In this document: piece after piece, positions 12,147 through 22,848 of the stretch | Layout of the letters: the number at the start of each line of letters is the position of its first letter | Numbering within the stretch: position 1 is the first letter of the stretch | From: Gerris lacustris | Taxonomy: Eukaryota > Arthropoda > Insecta > Hemiptera > Gerridae | Reading direction: 5' to 3' | Length of the DNA: 64,000 bases | Assembly (NCBI GenBank): GCA_951217055.1 | Contig: OX578286.1 | Coordinates: forward strand, 37,108,345 to 37,172,344 | Translations under genes and position numbers: made by a program | The notes under the pieces: model-generated | What the model was told of the DNA's origin: nothing | Database searches by the model: none | What the model saw: only the letters and a program-made list of their open reading frames with translations

Positions 12147-12173
12147 TATATATTTTATATAAAATTTGTTAAA
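11908..12173. repeat. Two tandem units, each with a TA tract
   Basis: The unit is ACTACTGGTATAAT, a long (AT)n run, then AATATTTATATATTTTATAT and AAAATTTGTTAAA. It occurs twice back to back (11908-12047 and 12048-12173). The TA expansion was therefore duplicated together with its flanks. Confidence 0.8.
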
Positions 12174-12286
12174 ATACATATTATGGGCATTTGACGACTA
12201 AGGTCATTTATGCAAAAAAATATAGTTTGGTAATTTAAAACTTAATTACCATTTATTATTATATATATATATTTTTTTTTAAATTA

Positions 12287-13319
12287 CAGTAGAGTCTCGC
12301 TTATCCGGACCCCGCTAGTCCCGTGTAATCCGGACGGGCCATAAACTATGTACAAATTGGAACCAGGGCCTGTTCAGATTTATGAATAATTAAATAGTTG
12401 GAGTTTCTACTTTTGTTGTCTATTAAATGTCTAATGTCTCAACTTTTTGTGAAATGATTATGGCTCCTCAAATTTCATATCGGAACACAGGAAGTTCTTC
12501 TCAGGAAGTCCCTTCTATATCTGCCACCTGCGTATTAGATTGTAGTTTTATTTTAATTCATTTGATATTCGGACTGGTGACAACAGCTCTTAACTTAAAT
12601 AGTGGACCTACGTTGTACAAGCATGTTTTGGAGACTAATAATAGTATATTATGTTACAAGGCTGTGAAGTGAGTTTTTTCTTTACCGCGGCAATTACATT
12701 TACTGTCTCGCTTCGCTCGACAGTAAATATTGCCAAGGTAAAGAAAAAACACTTCAAAGTCGCGTAGCATATGCTATTTTTTCCGAGGTAGCAGACAATG
12801 AAAAAACATTAAATATTAATCACTAATCAATATATAATAATAACAAATATTAGTACATACTTAAGACTTAAAAAAAGAAACCTTAAAATGAGGTTACACT
12901 ATAAGAAATGATAAATAAAACGCATTGACATCTAGCGGATTTTTATCGTACTAGAAGCATTTCTACAAAGACTGCAGCACTACTAACGGAAGTTTTGACA
13001 ACTACCCGCCGTAAAGAAAAAATCTTTTAGTGCCTAGGACGTAAAAGATTTTTTCTTTACAGCTAGGAGTAATGAAAAGATTTTTTAAGTCCACGTAATG
13101 AAAAAATGGATTTTAGCTATGTTTTTTAGGCTCTAAAGTTACTATTTCACAGCCTACCACGGAAAAAAGTAATTTTTACGATAAACACATCGATTTGAAT
13201 AGTTTTACCCTACTAAAACTTGTTTTACGGACATTTTAAAACTGATTCCGTTTAATCCAGACTTTTAATAAACCGGACTGGGTCCGGTCCCGTCAAACCC
13301 GGATTAGCGAGACTCTATG
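12287..13319. mobile_element. Tc1/pogo-like non-autonomous element (family E)
   Basis: The left end CAGTAGAGTCTCGCTTATCC matches the right end in reverse (GGATTAGCGAGACTCTATG). It is flanked by TA, the expected Tc1/mariner-pogo target. Further in, 'GGACCCCGCTAGTCCCGTG' and the TCCGGA motifs fit Tigger/pogo-type ends. A second relative is at 34690-35045. The outer element is only about 510 bp once the nested family D copy (12644-13162) is removed. The 81-codon frame at 12427 has no transposase motif. Confidence 0.75.
12644..13162 (+). mobile_element. Family D element nested in the pogo-like element
   Basis: A nearly identical 519-bp copy, reversed, sits inside a family C element at 44612-45130. 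The ends carry AGGCTGTGAA in inverted orientation. The element is rich in hairpins: 12673-12750 has arms TTTTTTCTTTACC and GGTAAAGAAAAAA with a second paired block (TTTACTGTC/GACAGTAAA), and 13008-13062 pairs GTAAAGAAAAAATCTTTTA with its reverse. No coding capacity. Confidence 0.75.
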
Positions 13320-13361
13320 TATATTAGGTAGAGGTTTAGTGACTAGAATTCATACCTTTAT

Positions 13362-13363
<2 letters not shown>

Positions 13364-13441
<78 letters not shown>

Positions 13442-13450
13442 TATACATAT
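13364..13450. repeat. (TA)n microsatellite
   Basis: About 75-85 bases of TA with a few breaks, just right of the pogo-like element. Confidence 0.9.
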
Positions 13451-13768
13451 ATATATTTTTAAAGTACGAAATCGTAAAAATTCATCAGATGCAAATAAAT
13501 TATAATGTATTTGATTACATTTCTAGTAGACTTTTCTTACTAACTCAAACACTTTTGATAAGACCAAAACAGTAAGATTTTCTTAAGTTACTGTACGAAC
13601 TTGAGCTAATATGAAAAACATAGGATTTGCACTTAGTGTATCTACTACATCTAACAAATTTGTTCGAATAACATCTTTTATTCCGGAATATTTATCCGGT
13701 GTAACCACCGTCTAAAATAAGCTTTTCGATGTCATTTAGTTTTGTATGATTTCAACCATACTCTGGAG

Positions 13769-13900
13769 CAGGGGTCTCCAAACTATGGTCTGCAGGTCGG
13801 ATCTGGCCACTCTAAAAGAAGAAGCTGACAACACATACGAACTTGACGGGGTCTACTCGGACTGAACCAAAGAACCTATAAGGGCCATCGGACGGCAACG
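13769..13900 (+). mobile_element. hAT-like terminus fragment
   Basis: CAGGGGTCTCCAAACTATGG, then TCTGCAGGTCGGATCTGGCC, has the form of a common animal hAT 5' end. No matching 3' end or transposase is seen nearby, so this is probably a relic. Confidence 0.5.
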
Positions 13901-14160
13901 CCCGTTGATCATAAACATTAATAATACCAAATAAAAGCATATAAAAAGCGCAAGTTTGTCCTGAAATCGCCACATTTCTAACATTCCTCAATTAAGAGTA
14001 GAAAGCTTTGGAATTTCATGGTCAACATTTTTAAATGTAACGGGACTTAAAAGATAAAAGATCAGCTTAGCAGCTGATAATTTGGAAATCAATGAGTGAT
14101 TCTAAAGGTTTTTTTACGGTCTTTAAAATTTCCCCTTATCTTAATTTCTCAATCGCATTT
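13901..14160. other. Nothing recognised
   Basis: No frame or repeat identified. Confidence 0.35.
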
Positions 14161-15150
14161 AGATTTTAGGGGTTCCGTTGGTAAAACCAAAAAAAGAAAC
14201 CCTTATAGTTTCGTTCATGTGTCTGTCTGTCTGTCACTCTGTACGGTTCCAATAACTTTTGAATAAAAAGAGATAGAAACGTGAAACTTTCCAATATTAA
14301 AGATCGTTTTGACGCGCACACAGGAAAAATATAGCGAACTCAAAATTATCAGCTGTTCAAATCCAAAATGGCGGATAACTCACGTCATGCGAAAAAAATA
14401 TTTTTTTTAAATTTTAAGTGGGGTATCAAATGAAAGGTATTAAAGATTAGATTACAAATATATATATCACTTAGGGAAAGTGTTCAATTTTCGGCGCCAT
14501 TTTGTAAAAAAACATCGAAATTTTGCGTGTCCCCCCCCCCTAAAATCGTATTTCCGCTTATACTAAAAATATAGAAAAATATGCAAAATGTGTGGTCTGG
14601 TGGGCCATAGAAAAAATAAGATTAGCAATTTGATCTGATTTACTGGGAAGCCAAGATGGCGGATAATAAATGTCACACGAAAATAAATATTTTTTTTAAA
14701 TTTTGAGTGGGGTATCAAGTGAAAGGTATTGAAGAGTAGATTACAAATATATAAATCACTTAGGGAAAGTGTTCAATTTTCAGCGCCATTTTGTAAAAAA
14801 ACATCGACATTTTGCGTGTCCCCCCCCCTAAAATCGTATTTCCGCTCTTACTAAAAATATAGAAAAATATGCAAAATGTGCGGTCTGATGGGCCAAAGAA
14901 AAAATAAGAATAGCAACTTGGTCGGATTAACTGGGAATCCAAGATGGCGGCTGATTGATGTCACGGGAAAAAAAAATATTTTTTTAAAATTTTGAGTAAG
15001 GTATCAAATGAAAGGTATTGAAGAGTAGATTACAAAAATATATAACACTTGTAGAAAGCGTTTAATTTTTCCCGCCATTTTGTCAAAAACATCCAAATCC
15101 CCCCCCCCCCCCCCCAACCACAAATTTCATGTTTACAACACCAACGAACC
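14161..15150 (+). repeat. Family B variant with three 285-bp modules
   Basis: It starts 'AGGGGTTCCGTTGGTAAAACC' and has GTCTGTCTGTCTGTCAC. A module then repeats near 14365, 14650 and 14940: AAGATGGCGG (or AAAATGGCGG) followed by 'GGGGTATCAA-TGAAAGGTATT' and ATTACAAATATAT, 'GCGCCATTTTG' and a C run. The last copy is truncated. A 5' fragment of the same family is at 29861. No protein is encoded. Confidence 0.6.
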
Positions 15151-15745
<595 letters not shown>

Positions 15746-16159
15746 TGGTGAGAGACTAAGAGAGGTAATTGATAGAATAATGTATGTGTAATACGGTGAG
15801 TTTGAATTTAATGACCCGGATATAAAAATAATCAAGGCGATAAATTATTATATCCCACGTTATACTTAATTCTCGTTAGCTCGAACAAATGTTTAACCGC
15901 ATAAAAATCTCTTGAACTTTAAACAAGTTACATACGTAAGTACGGATCTAATTATCACAATTAGTTATTCATAGTACAAACAAACATAATAAAATTATTA
16001 TAATCATAGGTAATACTTCGTAATTCATTTTAAAAACCATATGAAAATTAATTTTCTATTTAGATTATAAGTAATTGTATAGTAATATGACATAAATATT
16101 TATAAGAAATTTTGTTTCGACTGAAATTTGTAATAAAATTGAAACACTAAGCATTAACG
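15746..16159. other. Nothing recognised
   Basis: AT-rich, no feature defined. Confidence 0.4.
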
Positions 16160-16161
16160 GC

Positions 16162-16392
16162 GGTACTTCTTTAGATTGTTACTGCCCTATGTTTTTTTAA
16201 AAAAATATATAAATGGATAAAATTATGTATACATTTATCTGCCTAAATAGCTATTAAGACAAAGGGTTGTTTAGTCTTAGTCTAATGTACTTTGGGACAA
16301 AGGGATATCACACTTCTGTTTAATTAAGGGTAGTAACAGCCTAAAGAAGAACATTTCGTGCACCTTCTTTAGATTGTTACTCCCTTCTGATT
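16162..16392 (+). mobile_element. MITE family G copy, right end missing
   Basis: Starts GGTACTTCTTTAGATTGTTA and has the core 'AGGGTTGTTTAGTC' and 'TTTGGGACAAAGGGATATCA'. It stops after the second inner TTAGATTGTTACTCCC. Confidence 0.6.
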
Positions 16393-16584
16393 TATTGTTG
16401 TTTTGTTGTTCGAACATTTTACAAAAGAAACGGATTTCTGTCTTTGTTCTGAAAGATATATATAAAAAAAAATTAGTAAAAATTAGTTCGTTACCTTCGT
16501 ACCTTCGGATACTAAACAAAAGAATTTTGTTCCTTTAAAAAAAATTTCGATCTTCATCAGTCTTAATTTTATTTTATTCAGTCT

Positions 16585-17000
16585 AAATGAACAAAATCTA
16601 GTCTAACGAAAGCTCTAACAATAAACTTGAAAGAACACAATCTAGTCTAGCAAAAGCTCTAACAATAAACTTGAAAGAACAAAATCTAGTCTAGCAAAAG
16701 CTCTAACAATAAACTTGAAAGAACAAAATCTAGTCTAGCAAAAGCTCTAACAATAAACTTGAAAGAACAAAATCTAGTCTAGCAAAAGCTCTAACAATAA
16801 ACTTAAAAGAACAAAATCTAGTCTAGCAAAAGCTCTAACAATAAACTTGAAAGAACAAAATCTAGTCTAGCAAAAGCTCTAACAATAAACTTAAAAGAAC
16901 AAAATCTAGTCTAGCAAAAGCTCTAACAATAAACTTAAAAGAACAAAATCTAGTCTAGCAAAAGCTCTAACAATAAACTTGAAAAAAAAAATCTATTGCA
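16585..17000. repeat. Tandem array, 44-bp unit
   Basis: About nine highly similar copies of a unit containing ATCTAGTCTAGCAAAAGCTC and TAACAATAAACTTGAAAGAA. Spacing read from successive AAAGAAC motifs is 44 bases. First and last copies are diverged. There are no unique spacers, so it is not CRISPR-like. Confidence 0.9.
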
Positions 17001-17435
17001 GCAAAAGCTCTACCAGACAACTACAGTATAGAATCTATATAAATTTGTAATTATAATTATAGATATTAATTATAGCATTATGTTCATATATTAATTCATT
17101 CCGTTGTGTTCAACATCAATAGGTGTTTATCGGTGAATTAGGTTTAATTTGAATAATTTGAATCTATCTAATTTATAGTTGTTAATAACAATCTGAAAGT
17201 TGGCAATCAGAGAATATTATAAATAACCGGTTAATTGATTATGTAACCTCCAGCTAAAAATACTTGCTTACTTCCTAATCCGCATCTACTGCGGACAAAC
17301 ATTTCCAGTTTATCCGTCCGGTCAAGTTTCAACAACATAACTGCAGTAGAATACTTTTTTTATACGAATCAAAAATTTTCATTTTCTTGATGTTACAAAT
17401 AATTCTTATTATGATAAAGTTAAAAATTCAGACAC
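17001..17435. other. Nothing recognised
   Basis: AT-rich sequence between two arrays. No feature seen. Confidence 0.4.
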
Positions 17436-17439
17436 ATAC

Positions 17440-18060
17440 AACTCGTATGAAACTTTCTTCTATACGAGTACATAATTACTTGCTCTAGTATTTTCCATTC
17501 TCTAGTGGTTACCAATACTTTGTACATGAGAAAGTTAAAATTCTGTCTCATACAAATAGTATTAAACTTTTTTATATACGAGTACATAATTACTTGCTCC
17601 AGTATTTTCCATTCTCTAGTGGTTACCAATACTTTGTACGTGATAAAGTTAAAATTCTGTCACATACAACTCGTATTAAACTTTCTTATATACGAGTACA
17701 TAATTACTTGCTCCAGTATTTTCCATTCTCTAGTGGTTACCAATACTTTGTACGTGATAAAGTTAAAATTCTGTCACATACAACTCGTATTAAACTTTCT
17801 TCTATACAAGTACATAATAATTACTTGCTCCAGTATTTTTTATTCTCTAGTGGTTACCAATACTTTGTACGTGATAAAGTTAAAATTCTGTCACATACAA
17901 CTCGTATTAAACTTTCTTCTATACGAGTACATAATTACTTGCTCCAGTATTTTTTATTCTCTATTAGTGGTTACCAATACTTTGTACATGATAAAGTTGA
18001 AATTGTGTCACGTACAACTCGTATTCAACTTTTTTGTATAGAAATACACAATTACCAGTA
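17440..18060 (+). repeat. Tandem array, 114-bp unit, derived from a family A end
   Basis: About five and a half copies. The unit reads AACTTTCTTCTATACGAGTA, CATAATTACTTGCTCCAGTA, TTTTCCATTCTCTAGTGG. This parallels the family A left end at 49087-49145 (AAACTTTCTCATATACGAGT, TCATAATTATTTAGCCCAGT, TTTCCATTTATTAG). A diverged family A body follows immediately. Frames stay open because 114 is divisible by three. Confidence 0.8.
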
Positions 18061-18620
18061 TTTGCCATTTGTTAGTTATTTCAGGTTTTTGTGTTAAAAT
18101 TTAATTATTATTGAACATTTTATTAAAATTGATCATAATAATAACTCCTCCTTACCGGGGAATCGAACCTATCCTCTCACTCTTTGTTGTTATAGCTGCT
18201 TTTTCAAGAACTAGATTAATTCCCGGGAAAACTACTTATAGTTAGATCTGCATTTTAATGGACTGAATATAAAATTTCTTAATCCAAATTTTCGGAACTG
18301 TTTTCGAGAAATAATTTTTATTTCTTTGAGTTTTTGGGGCGGCGAAGGTCCCAAAGTTAAGAGCTAAAATTCATATCTTGATTTCGTCCTAAGATGTGAT
18401 TTTTCAGAACATATATACCAGATTTTATGATTATTGGTTCTGCAGTTAAGGCTTAACGCTTCTTTACAGACTACAGTTGGCAGACATTACACAAAAGACA
18501 TTTAAATAAACAATAACTTTTGTTTTGGATTCAGGGGACCATAAAACGGGTTAATTCATCAAAATCAAATTTTTAGATCATGACAATAATTCCTCTCTAT
18601 AATTTTTCTACTGTAACGTC
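18061..18620 (+). repeat. Family A, diverged copy
   Basis: The order of segments matches 49150-49683: CGGGGAATCGAACC, TTCCCGGGAAAACTACTTAT, 'CGGAACTGTTTTCGAGAAAT' and 'GATTCAGGGGACCATAAAAC'. It is clearly older than the copies at 49-50 kb, judging by many substitutions. Confidence 0.6.
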
Positions 18621-19488
18621 AGAAAAATAAGATTATATACTTCCTAAAATATATTTTATTCCTAAGTTAATTCTAAAATTCATGATGTTTTATTTTTTTT
18701 TTTTTTTTTTTAGACATTGAGCCTGATGGCAAAGTTATAATCACGCAAGCAGATTCTAAAACATAAAATTCTATATTTCTGCAGAGGCAAAAAAACTTAT
18801 TATTTTTTTAATCTATATAGATTTCCTTCGCCCTTTTTTCCGTCCTCTGCGGACATCAGCATTCTCCATTCCCCCCTCCCTCCCGTTTCATAATAGTTGA
18901 TTATTTATTCTTTTTAGATTGAATTAAGGTAAATGTAAAAATAATTATGTTTAAAAAAAAAAAACGCAAAATGATATATTTCTAGTAGTCATGATATATA
19001 ATAAATAAAATGTATAGAATATAAATAATATTTTACTAAAAAAAAAGGGAAGGTTAATAATAGTTTATAAATGCGGGGATTTTTAAAGATAACATAGTAA
19101 GTTTTTAGGATCAGCCCAGTGAAAGATTCAGGTTAGCAAATTTCAAACACAGAGTTCGATAAATAATTTTATACTACTAATTATTGGTGTAATCGAGATG
19201 AGTAAAGTGGCCAATCTCTCGTCTTGAAATAACCTTAAGTTGTGTTGATTAGGTCACAATAATAGAACTTCTATCGAATGAATAATATAAAGCGAAATGT
19301 CTTGGGGTAACCATGGCAACCAATGTTGACAGCAGAGAGAGAGAGAGGAGGATATTACTGTAGTGAGCATATTATTATTCTTGTTCTTTTCTTGTTTTTG
19401 TTCAAGTAAAAATGAAATACACTTGTTTAACTTTCAATTGTGTAAATGCTAATTTAGTTCTCTAAACTTGTGACCCCAAACGTCAAAA
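18621..19488. other. No recognised gene; possible leader of the old Gypsy
   Basis: AT-rich to about 19200, then less so. The final 100 or so bases lead into a gag-like start codon at 19489 and may be the degraded 5' part of that element. No LTR could be identified. Confidence 0.35.
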
Positions 19489-19880
19489 ATGGATACAACA
19501 TTAGAAACAATTAAGGAGGAGTTAGAAAAAAATTAAACAAAAAGGTAAATATCAATTCAAATCCAAATACACTAAGTGTTGCTCATGTAGCTGTCAAACT
19601 ACCTACCTTTTGGAACAATGAATCTGAGATCTGGTTTCAGCAAGTAGAAGCCCAGTTTGAATTAAGTCGTGTAACCGATGCTAAGACTAAATACTATCAC
19701 CTACATACAGCGTTAGACCCAAACACTTTATCATTAGTATCTGATCTGCTAAAAGGATCGGCAGAATTTCTTAAAAAAATACACTCTATGGCAGGAATAA
19801 ATTTATCAGATAGCATCATAAAACAACTTTGGATGCAAAAGCTCCCAGTTCCAACTCAAGTAAGCAAAGAACCTATTGAC
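19489..19880 (+). pseudogene. Remnant gag of an older Gypsy-like element, 5' part
   Basis: An ATG at 19489 opens a frame that ends at TAA after 15 codons. One base out of phase, from 19533, the protein continues for 116 codons: KLPTFWNNESEIWFQQVEAQ, then residues with the pattern of arthropod Gypsy gag N-termini (LPxFW...WFxQVEAQF...T...KYYH). After 'LVSDLL' the expected next block appears deleted, and the text resumes with a segment like the conserved 'xxLLRxMxxLAG' region and LWMQKLP. It reads up to the codon GAC at 19878-19880, where the younger LTR element is inserted. Frameshifted, internally deleted and split, so dead. Confidence 0.7.
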
Positions 19881-19882
19881 AT

Positions 19883-21293
19883 TGTTACCATCAAATTTAT
19901 TTGATGATTTAATTTTATTTTTATTGTGATTGTAGATCATTGATTTTAATTTATCAACGATCCTTATATTTAGTTTAAGTTATATTAATCGTAAGCCGTT
20001 ATTTTATTTTTAATAAAACCTGATGTTAATTAGATATGTAGGTGTAGAGCGGTGGAGGAAGGTTTATTTGATGTATGAATTGTGACATTGTCAGATGTAA
20101 ACAAACCCTGTCTAACCTGGCCCCGTCTACACGCGCACGCGCATATCTTAATGTCAGTTTCCACGGCCTCAGTCGTTGTTTACGCTTGGAGAAGAGCATT
20201 TTATTTACTACTTTTTAACGCCCGTATGGCGGAATTGTGTGTTTAGTTTGTCAACTCTTGATCTTTTTAACTATTTCATGTTCCCGTCGTGTAGTGGGAA
20301 AGTGTGACTGTTTCTTCTCTGTGTAAGGATATTTACGTTGACTTTTCTGATTATTTACCAGTTGGTAAAATTATTGTAGTAAATTAGCCTAGTTAAATCT
20401 TTCCCGTGAAGTGATGTGTCGACTGTGACGGAATCGTAGCTTGAAGAGTGCGATCTTCGTATGTGTTACTCCTAAGGAGGAGGAATAACGTACTTCCGGA
20501 AAGTAGTGCTGAGGTATAGTTCCGAGCGGTTTTGGACGGCAGCTCTAATATAGAAACGACATTAGATCCTGATTCAAGACCAGCTAGTTTTTCATCTTTA
20601 TATTTATCAACAATTTGTTCTTCGCTGCGCGCGCATCAATTCATGTATATTATTATTATTTTATATTATTTCAAACCCAAATGAGACCCTAAATTTAATA
20701 TATAGATACTTTCTTTTACCGGCCCATTTAGGCCTCAAATTTGTTTATTTTGTTTTTTTTTTCTCTTATTGTTTATTATCTTCTTGGGTTCTCATGCGGG
20801 AGCATTCTAGATTAACATTTATGTAAAATATGGTACCTATTTAATTTATATAGAAAAAAAAGGCCTAATCTAATTTATAAAGTTCTACTCTATCCTAATA
20901 TAAAACCATCTTAATTTATAAACTAAAAACTATTAATTTTCTACAACATTGTTTGTAATTAGTAATTATCATTTGCTTCACTGAATAATAATTTTATTAA
21001 TTTGTTTGACTTCCAAATATGTTTTTGTTTATTTCTTACTTTTATACTGATCCATTATTATAATTTTCATAGGTTATATGAACTTAAGTATTTTTCGTAA
21101 TTTATACTTTCTAAATTTAATTTCTTTGGACACTTATTTTTATGTATTATCCCTTTCAGGGTTTCTCCTTATCTTGCCCTTTCTAATATTAAGATAAGGT
21201 GGCGCTCAATTTATTTTTTTTTTGTTAAATATATTTTAAATTCTAGCACCCAGCCCTAGCGGCCTGACTGAGCTCGGATCATTTCTCGTAACA
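19883..21293 (+). repeat. 5' LTR
   Basis: Begins TGTTACC and ends CTCGTAACA, with inverted tips TGTTAC/GTAACA. Repeated at 26099-27510. An AATAAA lies at 20012 and a TATAAAA-type box near 20895; which of these serve as poly(A) signal and promoter is not determined. The U3/R/U5 limits cannot be fixed by eye. Confidence 0.93.
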
Positions 21294-21296
21294 GTT

Positions 21297-21317
21297 TTGG
21301 CGCCCAAGCGTGGGGCC
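21297..21317 (+). promoter_or_regulatory. Primer binding site
   Basis: TTGGCGCCCAAGCGTGGGGC starts a few bases after the 5' LTR and begins with TGG, the complement of a tRNA 3' CCA. This is the expected place for tRNA-primed minus-strand synthesis. I do not assign the tRNA. Confidence 0.8.
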
Positions 21318-21375
21318 CTATACAACATTTATTTTTTTTAATTTGGTTTCTAATTATTTTTATGTTTAATATTTC

Positions 21376-22848
21376 ATGATGGACATAGATCGACTTAGTA
21401 AAGACGAGCTCATATACGAGTTATTGGTGAGAGGAGTTAAAGATGATGGCAAGACTGTTGTAGAACTGAGATCAGCTTTGAGAAAACTGAAGAGATTAGA
21501 AGACGAGGGAAATTTAATTTTACGTTCTCCAGTAAAACTTGACCTAGTCAAGGAGGTTGATATAATCCAGGCTAAGATCAATGAAATTTCTATTTGGGTT
21601 GACTCTGGTGAACCTAAAAAGGGCACTAACTTCAGGAAGAAGGTTGATACTTGTATTCGCCATGTTATACATCGATTATCTCGAGTAGAAGGGAATGAGA
21701 AACTGGATGCTGACAAAAGTAAGCTAATGAATAAGGTCCTTGATTTGACAGGAAAAATAGAAGTTCTGGATGGCCAAGAGGATCCAAACTATAGTAATAA
21801 AGACCCACCATTTACGCCCAAGACCCCAACTACTGATGATATGAAGAAAATTCGTGACGATGAAGATGACATTCCACCTGGTGAACCAACATATACTAAA
21901 CCAGACGGTGATCAAAGGCCTAGTAATAGCTCCGTTCGGGTAATAAGAAAACAAGTTCCTGTAAGCAAGTGGCACCTTAAATTCTCTGGAGACGGCACTG
22001 GTCCAAGCTTGCATGGATTCTTAGACGATGTAGAGCATTATCGGAATGCTAGGAACACATCTTACAGAGATTTGTTCGATGGTGCTATCGATTTCTTTTC
22101 AGGACCGGCCTTACTTTGGTTCAAGTCAGTCCGAAAAGATATCAGGACTTGGTTGGAACTCGAGGCACTTTTACGGGAAGAATTTGAAGGAGAGGACTTT
22201 GAAGAAGAGCTTCACAGAGAAATAATGGACAGGACGCAAGGGCCAGAAGAAAGATTTACGACGTACGCGGCAGTTATGAAAACATACTTCTCTAGACTTC
22301 CTACACCATTGTCTGAAGAAAGGAAGGTGAGAATTTTGGTTAGAAATTCAGCTCCCCATTATTACTCTCGTCTACAGGACCATAACCCTCTGACCGTTGA
22401 AGAGACCATTTATTTTGGTAGACGCATTCAGAGAGATAAAGAACACATTGCTAACTATAGACCACCACCTTCATCGCGGAAAAACCTTTTGGAACCTGAC
22501 CTAGCCTATAAAGGCCCACGAAAGGAAGAGAAGATTTTTGCAGTATGTAACTCGCAACCAGGTACTTCTGGAGTTTCATCTAATTCAAGTAGTCATCCTG
22601 AAGAAGAAAAATCTTCGTCACGATCCTATGGTCGTCCTCCGAGTGCAAGCTGGTCTAACAGTCCATCTAAGTCAAATAAATTAACCTGTTGGCACTGCAA
22701 AAAGGATGGTCATAGATATCAAGCATGTCCTGAATTGAAGTTAAAATTTTGTACGAGATGTGGGAGAGATACTTCGTCCAATGGAAATTGCGCTGTCTGT
22801 TTTAAGAAAACTGCTGAACGTTTAAACTGGAAGAAGGATCGAAAGTAG
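21376..22848 (+). CDS. Gag polyprotein of the Gypsy element
   Basis: A 490-residue capsid/nucleocapsid precursor that would assemble the cytoplasmic particle and bind the element's RNA. The first ATG after the LTR is used (two consecutive Met codons). The N-terminal 30 residues (DELIYELLVRGV...ELRSALRKL) resemble a SAP-like helix pair. An acidic, proline-rich linker follows (about 140-180). The capsid-like retrotransposon gag region lies at about 195-330, with FFSGPALLWF and LEALLREEF. A Ser-rich stretch precedes a CX2CX4HX4C zinc knuckle at residues 438-451, and a second Cys-rich CX2C...CX2C group follows. The frame ends at TAG 22846-22848, inside the loop of a predicted frameshift stem. Intact, so Gag alone could be made. 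Confidence 0.93.
   Translation: MMDIDRLSKDELIYELLVRGVKDDGKTVVELRSALRKLKRLEDEGNLILRSPVKLDLVKEVDIIQAKINEISIWVDSGEPKKGTNFRKKVDTCIRHVIHRLSRVEGNEKLDADKSKLMNKVLDLTGKIEVLDGQEDPNYSNKDPPFTPKTPTTDDMKKIRDDEDDIPPGEPTYTKPDGDQRPSNSSVRVIRKQVPVSKWHLKFSGDGTGPSLHGFLDDVEHYRNARNTSYRDLFDGAIDFFSGPALLWFKSVRKDIRTWLELEALLREEFEGEDFEEELHREIMDRTQGPEERFTTYAAVMKTYFSRLPTPLSEERKVRILVRNSAPHYYSRLQDHNPLTVEETIYFGRRIQRDKEHIANYRPPPSSRKNLLEPDLAYKGPRKEEKIFAVCNSQPGTSGVSSNSSSHPEEEKSSSRSYGRPPSASWSNSPSKSNKLTCWHCKKDGHRYQACPELKLKFCTRCGRDTSSNGNCAVCFKKTAERLNWKKDRK

Noticed and set aside
12427..12672. 81-codon frame inside the pogo-like element as a transposase
   Set aside because: No DDE or helix-turn-helix pattern, and it runs into the nested family D copy.
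16585..17000. CRISPR-like regular direct repeats (also 36285, 38642, 56880)
   Set aside because: Units abut without unique spacers, and the setting is eukaryotic. These are tandem satellites.
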